Below are positions 8,209 through 16,701 of a stretch of 64,000 nt of DNA, piece after piece. Position 1 is the first letter of the stretch. Each line of letters opens with the position of its first letter. A program made the translations under genes and the position numbers. Source of the DNA: Altericroceibacterium endophyticum (lineage in GTDB: Bacteria > Pseudomonadota > Alphaproteobacteria > Sphingomonadales > Sphingomonadaceae); the NCBI RefSeq assembly GCF_009827595.1, contig NZ_WTYT01000001.1, positions 434,001 through 498,000 of the forward strand. Reading direction: 5' to 3'. Under the pieces are notes generated by a model, which saw only the letters and a list, made by a program, of their open reading frames with translations, searched no databases and had not been told where the DNA came from.

Positions 8209-8717
8209 ATGCTTGACGCCCTCCCCTATTCCAAGTCGACCGACACTCAATCGATTTCTGATGAAGTCATAGCCGATGTACCGATGGCATCTCCCAGCAT
8301 GCGGCAAGATTGGAATAAAAAGTTGGAAGTGTATTTGCGCCTCAACGCTTTGTTAAAGGCCAATATCGCCTTTGGGCCGATGGCACTGATTGCCGCTGCA
8401 GCAGAGCAAGAGGCCGCGAGCTGGAAGAGCGCTATGGGTCTGATTTCCGTCAACGCTCTGAGGTAAAGGCACGTTTTGCAGAGCGCCTCAAGCAGCATCA
8501 GGTCATCGATGACGAACTAACCATGAAGTATATTCGACCTCTTGCCAAAGCTGCTATAGACCTTGTCCAGATCCCCGCCCCGGACCTTTCTGCCGCCATG
8601 TTCAAGGTCGATCTAATCGAGCGTGACGATCTCGAAGTCTACGCCAATTTCGACGGCAACCTCTTCCAGATTGTGGTGGATGATATGAAACGAATAGCCG
8701 GTACTGCCTACAATTAA
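8209..8717 (+). pseudogene. Unknown gene, split by a frameshift
   Basis: The first frame (8209-8466) starts after GAGGAG and reads MRQDWNKKLEVYLRLNALLK, then AEQEAAS. The sensible continuation lies in a second frame from about 8418: ELEERYGSDFRQRSEVKARF, then LTMKYIRPLAKAAIDLVQ, and it ends TAYN at 8717. Both parts have the same charged, helical character and join smoothly if one indel near 8418 is corrected, giving about 169 residues. The repaired protein is soluble, with no signal peptide or membrane segment. I do not recognise its family. It sits beside a tRNA-end attachment site and integrase and may be cargo of the lost element. Confidence 0.6.
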
Positions 8718-8850
8718 GCCACAGCCATTCACAGTTTCACAAGGCACCTCAGTCGCCAAAAGCAGGCCAGCTTACAGTTGAGACCTCTACTCATGTACTG
8801 GTTGAATAGACGACATCCAGTGCCTGATGAGGCTAAAGCGTATAGGCAGG

Positions 8851-8879
8851 GGTTGTAAGTTCGATCTGAACTTTCAACC
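8851..8879. repeat. Long hairpin in the attachment-site flank
   Basis: GGTTG-T-AAGTTC (8851-8862), loop GATCT, GAACTT-T-CAACC (8868-8879): 11 paired bases with one T-T mismatch. No T-run follows on either strand. It could be a transcript end, a recombination-related structure or part of a decayed RNA. Confidence 0.55.
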
Positions 8880-8986
8880 GTGAACAGAACAAGAATATAT
8901 ACCATGGTATGACAAGTGTCGTGCAGTAAAAATGACCGAAAACCAACATATGCGATCAGGTGCTACATTTTCGGGAGGCAGGGGCC

Positions 8987-9014
8987 GGAGGTTCGAATCC
9001 TCTCTCCCCTACCA
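8987..9014 (+). other. tRNA 3'-end fragment, probable integration attachment site
   Basis: The T-arm is complete (stem GGAGG, loop TTCGAAT, stem CCTCT), followed by the acceptor strand CTCCCCT, discriminator A and CCA. The 5' acceptor strand, D-arm and anticodon arm are absent upstream, so this is not a functional tRNA but the 3' end left at an att site. An integrase remnant begins about 110 bp further on in the same direction, as is usual for elements inserted at tRNA 3' ends. The amino-acid identity, or a tmRNA origin, cannot be fixed from this fragment. Confidence 0.65.
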
Positions 9015-9121
9015 CTTTATCGCAAGAGCGACGGATTTCCGCCTTTTTAGCATTGGTTACGCTGGTGTTCCGGTCACATGACCGGTACACATCTGGGTGA
9101 CACATGCGGGAAGGTCAGATT

Positions 9122-9950
9122 ATGTCCCGTATCCCTCACGTCTACCGACGCGATGGCCGATATATATTCCGTCGTCGCATTCATTTCCGAAATCTTATAT
9201 CCAAGCCAATAGCAGTCGCGCTGCAAACCGCCGCCCCCAAGCTCGCGCGACAACGTGCGGCCATGCTGTCAGCCCGGTTTGCGATAGTGAAATCGCTTGT
9301 GAAAGAGATGATGGAAAGTGGAACTCCCCTTACCGGCGCAGAAATCGAACTCCTGTTTCGTAAGGAACTGGAACGCGAGCTCAGCGGACATGTCCAACGT
9401 GCATTCGAGGACGGGGAATGGTCGTCCCGGGCTCGCTAACTTGCCACGCTCGATCGTGAGGTCTTCAGCCTTCTCCGATCGCCTGACCGACATGCGCCGG
9501 AGCTAACTGAATACTCCAAGGGAATGATCTCCGACGAAGACGTTGAGCTGAGGCTAAAAGCTATCGGCGCTCCAGTGGATGCAGGCACCCTCGTCGCTGC
9601 TCGCACGCATCTTCTTCGTGCCCGCGCTGCCGGCTGCTCTCGCGTCCAGCGGCTGTATGACGAGGATGTGCTGGACGCCATTGATCCAGTTCGCGCCTTG
9701 ATGGCGGACCTTGGCTCCCCGTCCAAGGAATCCATCAAGCTTCGGGAGGCCACCGACGCGATCGCCAACGTAGCCGTCGTACCGGATCGTTCGGGAGAGT
9801 GCCAGTTCGTGATTTATGACGATCGACGCTTTGGCGATGTGGTCGAGGATGCGATCGCAGCCCTGAAGTCCGAGGGCGTGTGGAAAGGCAACCTAAAACA
9901 GCGGCGAAGAATCATGCAAACCTTCGCATGGATTACAGCCAATCGAGGAA
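9122..9950 (+). pseudogene. Tyrosine recombinase/integrase, stop-interrupted and 3'-truncated
   Basis: The start at 9122 follows GGAAGG. The protein begins MSRIPHVYRRDGRYIFRRRI, the N-terminal pattern of DUF6538-type phage/island integrases. A TAA at 9437-9439 interrupts the frame, but homologous-looking sequence continues in the same frame (DEDVELRLKAIGAPVDAGTL, then RRRIMQTFAWITANRG). The reading ends abruptly near 9950, where the sequence becomes the antisense of a dehydrogenase gene, so the catalytic C-terminal domain (R-H-R-Y) is missing. It is a dead integrase next to its tRNA-end attachment site. Confidence 0.75.
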
Positions 9951-10226
9951 AAACACACTTTGCACCCTGTCCCCGGGGCGGAAGCCGTCGACACCTTCGT
10001 CCACGGCCACAACTTCGCCTGCGAAATCAGACATGGGAATCGCCGGATCGGGAAGGATGCCGTTGAAGTACTTTCCCTGCGCAACGGCAAAATCGCGATA
10101 GTTGATCGACCACGCGCGCGGCGCGATGAGCACCTCGCCCGGTCCGGGGGAAGGATCGGGCAGCTTAGTCAGGTAGAGCTCGTCAAAGCCTTGCGATCCA
10201 GCTGGCAACATCCAGGCACGCATCAT
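9936..10226 (-). pseudogene. MDR-type NAD(P)-dependent oxidoreductase, C-terminal part lost
   Basis: The gene starts at 10226 or 10223 behind GGGAGAGA and reads MRAWMLPAGSQGFDELYL, then GEVLIAPRAWSINYRDFAVA and PMSDFAGEVVAV, followed by GFRPGDRV and FFLDW. This is the N-terminal GroES-like domain of zinc-type alcohol dehydrogenase/quinone oxidoreductases. After about 97 residues the sequence runs into the integrase remnant and stops, so the Rossmann domain is gone. It is the last gene of the 16.5-10 kb operon, and the recombination that joined it to the integrase probably removed further operon genes. Confidence 0.75.
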
Positions 10227-10259
10227 TCTCTCCCTTCGTGCGGTTTGCCCGCCAAGCAT

Positions 10260-12242
10260 TTATTCACTTGTTGTATCGGGAGGCAGGGCAAAGGTGACAT
10301 ATCTGCTCGGCTCCGGCTCCGGCAGGCCAAGACCGCCGGCAAACAGGCCGAGCCCGCCCACGGGGACGGTGATGAACTGACGCCCATCGACCTCGAAAAT
10401 CGCCGGCACGCCTTTTGTCGCGGCATCCAGGCGGTGTTCCCAAAGGATTTCGCCCGTATCGGCATCGCGCGCGCGAAAGGCACGATCCGTCGCCGTGCCA
10501 ACAAAAAGCAGCCGCCTGCAGTCGCCACCGGTCCGCCGCGCGGGGTTTGCGACCCGACGCCGGTGATGCCCTGCTCCTCCAAAGTCATGATCTCGCCATT
10601 TGATATGCGCCAGATCTGTTCGCCGGAATTCATGTCGTAAGCGGTCAGGAACGACAATGGCGGCTTGATCGCGACCATGCCGTTCGACTGCAACAGGAAA
10701 TTCGTGGGCCAGCGATAGGGCACGATATCGTCGTCCTCGCCATTGGGTATGGCAGCCTTCGATTCCGGCCGATTATCGACACGAAGATTGATCAGCAGCG
10801 GCAATTCGCGGCTGACCACATAGATCCGCTGGCGCCGGGGATCGGAAGCGACATTGCCCCAGTTTGCCCCGCCATTGGCACCGGGAAAGCTGATCGTCCC
10901 GCATATGCTAGGCGGGATATACGGCCCTTCACCCCAGCGCGAATTGGTAAACAATTCGCGCAGTTTTTGCTGATCTTCCTCGGGCAGCAGCGGATTGATG
11001 TCGTCCGGCGTGAAGCTCATGCGGGTGTAGGGAAGCGGCCAGGTGGGTATCGGCTGTGTCGGCGATGCTTTTTCGCCGGGCACGTCCGATTCCGGCACCG
11101 CAACTTCGGGGATCGGCCAGACCGGTTCGCCGGTGCGACGATCCAGCACGAACAGCCAGCCCTGCTTGGTCGGCTAGACCAGAACCGGAATGCGTTCGCC
11201 CATCGCAGCGCGCCTTCGGGGCCGCCGCTCTTGGTGATTGTCATCAGCTTGGGCGCGGTGGGCAGATCGAAGTCCCAGATGTCGTGGTGCACGGTCTGGT
11301 AGTGCCAGACGCGCTCCTCAGTCTCAGCATCGAGCGCCACGATCGAGTTGGCGAACAAATTGTCCTCTTCCCGATTGCCGCCGAAATAGTCGTGGCGCGC
11401 CGTGCCGGTGGGAATATAGACCAGCCCCAGCTCGCTATCGACCGTGCTTTCCGACCAGTTGTGCACCCCGCTGAAACTACTGCGATCAGGCGTATCGGGC
11501 CAGGTATCAGCGCCGAATTCGCCTTCGCGCGGGACGACGTTGAAGGTCCATTTCAGCGCGCCGGTCATGACGTCATAACCATGGATATTCGCCGGGCTGG
11601 AAGCGTAGTCGTAGGCACCCGCCGGCAGGGAGACGATAATCGTGTCGCGATAGATGAGTCCGGGATTGTCGGTCTGCAACGAACTGCCCGGCGTGGCAAC
11701 ATCTGTCGGCAGCGCATCGCGCAGATCGACGCCGCCATCAGTGCCAAAACCATCGATCACCTGCCCGGTGGCAGCATCCACTGCGCGCAGCATGCCATTG
11801 TTGATGACCAACAAGCGTTCATCCGTGCCATCGGCACTGCGCCAGTAATTGATGCCGCGCGTGCCGATGCGTCCTTCCAACGCGCTTCGCCACATTTGCT
11901 TCCCCGTAGCGGGGTTCAGCGCCAGAACCTGCCCCCGCCGTCGAGCACATACATCCGTCCGCCCGCGACCACCGGGTTGAAACGCGGAGGCTGCCCCTCG
12001 CCAGTGGGAAACTCCCAAGCGATTTCCAGTCGGCCGACATTCGACCGGTCGATCTGGTCGATCTGGTCGAGTGAAGAATATTGCGCGCTCTCGGCTCCGC
12101 CAAGATAAGCGTACCAGCCGACATAGTCGAAATCCTCTGCCGGGAAGGCCGAGGCTGCCGGGCCGATCACCCGCTCTTCAGAAGCGGTGGAGCAGGCAGC
12201 AAGCAGTGCAACCGGCGCAAGCGAGAGAAGTGTTTTCTTCAT
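10260..12242 (-). pseudogene. PQQ-dependent dehydrogenase (lipoprotein type), multiply disrupted
   Basis: The N-terminus has a lipoprotein signal (LLSLAPVALLAAC), then YVGWYAYLGG and NVGRLEIAWEFPTG, typical of quinoprotein glucose/alcohol dehydrogenases with a beta-propeller. Later blades are clear (LALNPATGKQMWRSALEG, YWRSADGTDERLLVIN, GWLFVLDRRTGEPVW, GANGGANWG, ending LFAGGLGLPEPEPSRYVTFA) but lie in different frames. Frameshifts fall near 11940, near 11200 and near 10500, and a TAG interrupts the frame near 11175. It would have oxidised a periplasmic alcohol or aldehyde with PQQ. It stands behind the SCO gene with a 4-nt overlap. Confidence 0.85.
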
Positions 12243-12754
12243 TCTGAGCCGTCCGGGAATTGAGTTAGTTGGCGGCGCAATTCCTCAGTCAATTGCGAGG
12301 CCTCCATCGTGTCGGGATAATGCGCGCGATAACGAAAGTGCGGGTCCATCAAATAGGTGAGCGAGGAGTGCGGCATGTCGTACCCGTCCGGATTGTCGGG
12401 GTCGGCAACTTTTGTTGCGAACACCTTGAAGGCGGAACGCATGGCCTCGATCTCGTCCCTGCCGCCCGTCAGCCCGATAAAGCGCGGCCAGCGTTCTTCC
12501 AGAAAGGCACGCATCACTTGCGGCGTGTCGCGCTCAGGATCGACGGTGACGTAAAGCGGCTGGATATGCTCGGCCTGCCGTTCAAGCAACTCGAGCGCCT
12601 CCGAAATGCGCGTCAGCGCGCGCGGACAAACCAGCTTGCAATGTGTGAAACCGAAAAAGATCAGCGCAAAACGCCCTTCGTAATTCGCTTGGGTAACCGG
12701 TTTGCCGAAGTGATCGGTAAGTTCGAAGTTGCCACCAATCGCTGTGCCGGTCAC
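12239..12754 (-). CDS. SCO1/SenC-family protein without a visible membrane anchor
   Basis: A 171-residue thioredoxin-fold protein with the SCO copper-binding set: FTHCKLVCP (Cys39, Cys43) and a later His129 in DMPHSSLTYL. SCO proteins deliver copper to cytochrome oxidase CuA or act as thiol reductases. The usual N-terminal membrane helix is missing: the frame starts MTGTAIGGNFELTD, and its start overlaps the upstream gene by 4 nt (ATGA), so a longer form is unlikely. Its place between a dehydratase-like gene and a quinoprotein dehydrogenase suggests an accessory role in electron transfer or thiol chemistry for this operon (inference). Confidence 0.82.
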   Translation of the reverse strand: MTGTAIGGNFELTDHFGKPVTQANYEGRFALIFFGFTHCKLVCPRALTRISEALELLERQAEHIQPLYVTVDPERDTPQVMRAFLEERWPRFIGLTGGRDEIEAMRSAFKVFATKVADPDNPDGYDMPHSSLTYLMDPHFRYRAHYPDTMEASQLTEELRRQLTQFPDGSE

Positions 12755-14259
12755 TTCGCACCGTCCCGCACGAGTTGCAGACCGGTTTGCCGATCGATTG
12801 TGATGTCCAGCTCGACACGCTCGCCTTCCGCCGTCTCCAACACCTCGCCGTCCCGCAGGATCGTGCAGGGGCCGCCGCCGGAGTTGGTGAGGACCAGCCT
12901 TGCCTCGACCTTGTCTGCAAGGGCCGGGCGAAGGGTCAGCGACAGCTTGCGCTCTTCGTCGTCATAGCGCGCCTGCAACACATCCAGTTCGAACGGGCAT
13001 TCGGCCAAGTGCGGCTGGCTGAAATGCTCCTTACCCCAAGGATGGTTATACAGCTGCCACAGGCCATCGGGCACGTTGAGCCGCGCATAGCCGGCCAGCA
13101 CATTGCCCGTCAGCGGCTCGACGAAGGTGAGATTGCCGCTATCATCATAGCTGCGATCGTTGCGGGGGTAATAGAGCCCGCCCTTCTCCCATGTCGGGTT
13201 CATGTGCTTGTCAGCATGCGCCTGCATGGCAGCCAGCGTCTCCTCATCCCCCAGCTCGGAGAGCCACATCAGCACGGTGCCGAAATCGGGAGTCGACCAT
13301 TGCACCGCCAGTTCGTCCACCGCAGCATCCTTGCCAGCTTCCTCATAGCTTTCGGCAGTGCCGGGCAGCATGGCCAGCGGTCGCAGCGAGATGGTGCCGT
13401 CCTCAGCCGTCTTGAGTGCATGATAGACCTGGCTACGGCGATGTTCGCGCACGAAATCGCGGTTCCAGGCATGCATGATTGCGCCGGTGTGGGAGTCGGT
13501 CGCCGGGCCGCCGGGGACCAGCACGTTCTGCCGCACCATCAACATCATCGGCATGGTACCGGGCCGGTCCAGCACGTCGCGGTCCGCCCATGCCTGACGG
13601 TAGCCGGCGGCCGCCTCTTCGGCGATTGTCGTGCCCTTGCGGACATCGTGAAAGCGAAAGCCCAGCATCGGAAACTGGTTGCACACTAGGAAGATGCAAT
13701 TGGGCTCGCAGGCGACCCCCAGCCAGCCATTCTCGACCATCTGCCAGTAGATGATGTCGTTGATCGAGGAGAAATCGTAGCTAAACTCCATCTCCTCGCC
13801 CACGAACAGCGGCGAGTGCCGAATGGTCAGCCCGCCTTCGCGCTCGTAGCGATCATCGTCAAACAGCACGCCGTACATGCCGGCCATGGCGTGTAGGTGG
13901 CCGGAATACATGATGTTTTCCTTGACCACCGGATCGTGCCACTGCTCGCGGCGCTCTTCGAGATCCGGATCGATCCGCTTGTCGGACTGGCTGGCCTCGA
14001 ACCAGTAACCCCATACCTCGCGCCGCAACATCTTGCGGATCGCCGCCTGCATCGCTTCCTTGAAAACACAGGGTGCAGCAGGCAGGTGATGATAATGCGC
14101 GAGGCCTAGCGCATAGACGATATGGCCTAGCTGATAGCGATAGGATGACAGCCCTTCCTGCCCGGCTTCCATGGAATCCATGTGCGACCAATCACCATCG
14201 GGCTGCGCCATCAGATTGCGCATATGGCGGATATGGCCTGCCTGCTGGTCGGTCAGCAC
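12751..14259 (-). CDS. Linalool dehydratase/isomerase-family enzyme
   Basis: A 502-residue protein whose core matches the linalool dehydratase/isomerase (LinD) family. It has SSYRYQLGHIVYALGLAHYH near residue 40, DPVVKENIMYSGHLHAMAGM at about 109-128, LFDDDRYE, and the cysteine-bearing segment ACEPNCIFLVCNQFP, where Cys184 and Cys193 are nine residues apart like the catalytic pair of LinD. The late segment SPTWE-type NPTWEKGGLYYPRND is also present. LinD-type enzymes act on tertiary allylic alcohols by cofactor-free dehydration and isomerisation. Here there is no signal peptide, and a C-terminal extension of about 90 residues (beta-rich, from about 410) is extra relative to LinD. The start is GTG, two codons behind the EthD gene. 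The substrate is unknown; the Rieske, decarboxylase-like and EthD neighbours suggest a ring or terpenoid compound (inference). Confidence 0.8.
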   Translation of the reverse strand: MLTDQQAGHIRHMRNLMAQPDGDWSHMDSMEAGQEGLSSYRYQLGHIVYALGLAHYHHLPAAPCVFKEAMQAAIRKMLRREVWGYWFEASQSDKRIDPDLEERREQWHDPVVKENIMYSGHLHAMAGMYGVLFDDDRYEREGGLTIRHSPLFVGEEMEFSYDFSSINDIIYWQMVENGWLGVACEPNCIFLVCNQFPMLGFRFHDVRKGTTIAEEAAAGYRQAWADRDVLDRPGTMPMMLMVRQNVLVPGGPATDSHTGAIMHAWNRDFVREHRRSQVYHALKTAEDGTISLRPLAMLPGTAESYEEAGKDAAVDELAVQWSTPDFGTVLMWLSELGDEETLAAMQAHADKHMNPTWEKGGLYYPRNDRSYDDSGNLTFVEPLTGNVLAGYARLNVPDGLWQLYNHPWGKEHFSQPHLAECPFELDVLQARYDDEERKLSLTLRPALADKVEARLVLTNSGGGPCTILRDGEVLETAEGERVELDITIDRQTGLQLVRDGAK

Positions 14260-14262
14260 GGC

Positions 14263-14571
14263 TTAGATTTCGGTCAGTTCATAGAGCAGCGAGCGTGCCG
14301 GCTTGGGCGAGTAGTTCGGAACATCGGCACCGGCCGCGGCCGCTTCGGGCGTTGCAAGGGCAGCCAACAGGGCCTCTTTGCTCTCGTAATCGGCTTCGAA
14401 CACGCAGAAGCAGTCAATGTCGCCGTTGATCTGGATATCGGGCGCAAAGGCATAACCGCGTCGAATTGCGCCGGGCACATTGGCGCCAAGCGGCAGGTGA
14501 ACCTCGACGAAGTAGCGTTTGAACTCTTCGGGATCATCAGGTGTGGGATACAGATTGATCAAACGGTACAT
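14263..14571 (-). CDS. EthD-domain protein
   Basis: A 102-residue ferredoxin-like-fold protein with the EthD pattern: MYRLINLYPTPDDPEEFKRY, then VHLPLGANVPGAIRRGYAF, and later DCFCVFEADYESKEALLAAL. EthD/dimeric alpha-beta barrel proteins are small helpers or lyases/isomerases in oxidative catabolism of ethers, aromatics and polyketides. It lies 28 bp behind the decarboxylase-like gene and 3 bp ahead of the LinD-family gene, so all are likely co-translated. The exact reaction cannot be told. Confidence 0.8.
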   Translation of the reverse strand: MYRLINLYPTPDDPEEFKRYFVEVHLPLGANVPGAIRRGYAFAPDIQINGDIDCFCVFEADYESKEALLAALATPEAAAAGADVPNYSPKPARSLLYELTEI

Positions 14572-14599
14572 GGATGTCCTTTCTGGTGGTGCGGCGGCG

Positions 14600-15331
14600 T
14601 CAGAGGCGTTGGACGATCGACGCGCCGGCGAGATTGATATCCAGCCGCATCCAGCTTGCCTGTATTTTCTCGCGCACCGGCAATTGATGCCACGGGTCGA
14701 GATCGGACACGCCGGTGTAGTGGCAATTGCCTTCGCCCAGCCACGCGAACTTCGGGCGGCATTCGAGCTCGCCCAGCACCAGTTCTGCCAACGAATATGG
14801 CTCGTCCGGATCGGGGCTCTGGATCACGCGCAGGTTCAGTCCCTTGAGCATGAAGCTCTCGGGGACCTCCATCGGGCTGAGGCCTCGGAACACTCCGTTC
14901 ATGACCCGCAGACCCTGTGGCCGTTCGTAGTACATGCCGACGAGGTCTTCGTGCTTTTCGAACGAGATATGGCCGATCTTCTTGGGAAAGCCGTAGCCTT
15001 CGCGTCCCGCCATCAGCGCAATGCTCTGGCTGACACCTGCCTGTGTGAAATAGGCATACTCCTCGCCGCCATAGAGCACGTTGATGCATTGCAGGATCTC
15101 TCGGTAGGGGCCGCCAGTGCTCCATTCGTAATCCGCAAAGATCAGCCGGACATGCGACGGATCGGTCAGTTCGAGCTGTTCGGGCACGATGGCGGCGGCG
15201 GCCTCGGGATCGGTGCGATACTCGAAGGTGTACCAGTCTGCATTGCGCCAATAGGATGGCTTTTCAACATAGGCCGCCGATTGAACCGGCATGGTGAGAC
15301 CGAACTGGTCCTTGGTGAGTCTTCCCTGCAT
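14600..15331 (-). CDS. Acetoacetate decarboxylase-family protein
   Basis: A 243-residue protein from an ATG at 15331 with a strong AGGAG site (the longer open frame to 15433 overlaps the Rieske gene and is not used). The family motif REGYGFPKKIGHISFE contains the adjacent lysines whose first member forms the Schiff base in acetoacetate decarboxylase. The segments VRLIFADYEWSTGGPYREI and LGELECRPKFAW also fit PF06314. Catabolic members of this family often act as decarboxylases, dehydratases or hydrolases on beta-keto or ring-derived acids. It is the second gene of the operon, 28 bp behind the Rieske gene. Confidence 0.83.
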   Translation of the reverse strand: MQGRLTKDQFGLTMPVQSAAYVEKPSYWRNADWYTFEYRTDPEAAAAIVPEQLELTDPSHVRLIFADYEWSTGGPYREILQCINVLYGGEEYAYFTQAGVSQSIALMAGREGYGFPKKIGHISFEKHEDLVGMYYERPQGLRVMNGVFRGLSPMEVPESFMLKGLNLRVIQSPDPDEPYSLAELVLGELECRPKFAWLGEGNCHYTGVSDLDPWHQLPVREKIQASWMRLDINLAGASIVQRL

Positions 15332-15359
15332 AGCCTCTCCTGTTGCCTCACCGGCTGAA

Positions 15360-16496
15360 TCATTCTGCCGCTTCGACCACGTCGGGCCTCGCGACGGTAT
15401 CGCTTGCGGAACGGTTTGGCGGAAACGCCTCAACCGGCGTGCCCTCCTTGCGCATCAGTTCGGCCATCAATTGCCGGAACATGGCCGGGCCCTTGTCGGC
15501 ATCGATCCACGCCATGCGATTGGCCGGATGGTTGTCGATGATCTTCTGCTGCGCCTCGATCATGTCGAGGTCTTCATCGAAAGCAGCGCTGGCGACCTTC
15601 CACATGCCGTCGGCTTCCTCATCGGTCACATCCGCCTTGCGCGGTCCGGAGGAGAAGAAATAGCGCGTCGTACGTTCGGTCATCGGAGTGACGGCCTGGC
15701 AACTGATATTGTCGCTGAGCGGCTCGACATCGGCGGGTGGTGTGCCAAAATCACATTTTTCGGCCGTTCCAGCCGGATAGGTCGCGACGCGCGAGATGAA
15801 AATGCCCGGGACAACATAGTCCAGCCGCGACCAGACATCACCGGTCCCGCCCGACTTGGCCTGCACCACGGCGCGCCCGAAATCGCCCACGCGCCAGTTT
15901 TCGTACCGCACGCCAGTTTCGATCCGCGTGCCCGCGGCTCCACCTACAGACTGGCCGGTCTTCTTGTCCTCCGGTTCACCTTCGGGCGGAGCGGCAAGCG
16001 TTTTCTCGTGCAGGAACGCGACGTGCGAAAGGTCGAGCAGATTGTCGCTGACCAGCGCATGGTGCGCTTTGTAGTCGAGCTGCCCGGTTTTGAACCGCCG
16101 AGCCGGGGCGTCCATGTAACTGCAATCTGGGATTGTGGATGGGTCCGCCATCGCCGGATCACCCATCCAAATCCAGGCCCACTGGTGCTTCTCGGCAACC
16201 GGATATGGTTGCAGGCACAATTGTGGAGAGACTTTTTCCTGAGCTGGCACCTCGACGCAATTTCCGTCCGCATCGAATTTCACGCCGTGATACATGCAGC
16301 GCAAATCGTCGCCTTCGAGACGCCCTTTTGACAGCGGCGCCCAACGGTGCGGGCAGCGATCGGGAAGCGCGTTCAGCGTGCCGTCCTGCTTGCGGAAGAA
16401 CACCACCGGTTCGCCCGCAATCATGCGACCGGCAAGGTCGCCCGCATCGAATTCGGTGGTCCAGCCTGCTACATACCAGATGTTTTTCAGGAACAT
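15360..16496 (-). CDS. Rieske non-haem iron oxygenase (vanillate demethylase-like)
   Basis: A 378-residue oxygenase subunit. The Rieske [2Fe-2S] ligands are Cys48/His50 in RCPHRWAPLS and Cys67/His70 in RCMYHGVKFD. The catalytic iron site has DNLLDLSHVAFLHEK with His158 and His163. Size and order match the vanillate/dicamba-type single-component terminal oxygenases, which demethylate or hydroxylate rings using a separate reductase; none is encoded next to it. It opens the operon, with a sigma-70 promoter about 60 bp upstream and a divergent MarR regulator. The substrate is unknown. Confidence 0.9.
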   Translation of the reverse strand: MFLKNIWYVAGWTTEFDAGDLAGRMIAGEPVVFFRKQDGTLNALPDRCPHRWAPLSKGRLEGDDLRCMYHGVKFDADGNCVEVPAQEKVSPQLCLQPYPVAEKHQWAWIWMGDPAMADPSTIPDCSYMDAPARRFKTGQLDYKAHHALVSDNLLDLSHVAFLHEKTLAAPPEGEPEDKKTGQSVGGAAGTRIETGVRYENWRVGDFGRAVVQAKSGGTGDVWSRLDYVVPGIFISRVATYPAGTAEKCDFGTPPADVEPLSDNISCQAVTPMTERTTRYFFSSGPRKADVTDEEADGMWKVASAAFDEDLDMIEAQQKIIDNHPANRMAWIDADKGPAMFRQLMAELMRKEGTPVEAFPPNRSASDTVARPDVVEAAE

Positions 16497-16554
16497 CCCC
16501 GCTCTCCTCTCCAGTCCCGTGTCGCGCAGCGTCTAGGCGCTCCATCATAGCCTC

Positions 16555-16583
16555 TATGTACACCTCTAACGATATCGAGTCAA
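16555..16583 (-). promoter_or_regulatory. Promoter of the Rieske operon with embedded direct repeats
   Basis: On the minus strand TTGACT (16583-16578) and TACATA (16560-16555) are separated by exactly 17 bp, with a start near 16548. On the plus strand CCTCTA occurs twice, at 16551-16556 and 16563-16568, in 12-bp phase, overlapping the -10 box and the spacer. This is a likely site for the divergent MarR regulator. Confidence 0.6.
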
Positions 16584-16701
16584 AGCAGTGCTGGGCGACG
16601 AGCGCGCGGCGGGATGCGGAATTCGGGTTTTGCATTGCGGACGCCCTTCTCCTATCGCAGCAGCTGGGCGATGTTGCGGCATGGCAGCTATGCGATAGTC
16701 T

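Larger units (their letters stand above)
8718..9121. other. Non-coding stretch with hairpin, palindrome and tRNA end
   Basis: No gene is seen in this stretch of about 400 bp. It holds a long hairpin (8851-8879), a perfect palindrome ATACCATGGTAT (8899-8910), a tRNA 3' end (8987-9014) and the leader of the integrase remnant. The arrangement is that of an integration-site flank. Confidence 0.6.

Noticed and set aside
8899-8910. ATACCATGGTAT palindrome as an operator
   Set aside because: It is a perfect palindrome, but no regulated gene start lies next to it, so only its presence is recorded.
8940-9015. A complete tRNA gene
   Set aside because: Only the T-arm and 3' acceptor strand are present; no matching 5' acceptor strand, D-arm or anticodon arm is found upstream.
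11056-12108. A 350-codon plus-strand frame across the PQQ dehydrogenase
   Set aside because: It is the antisense of the recognisable propeller sequence and contains no motif of its own.
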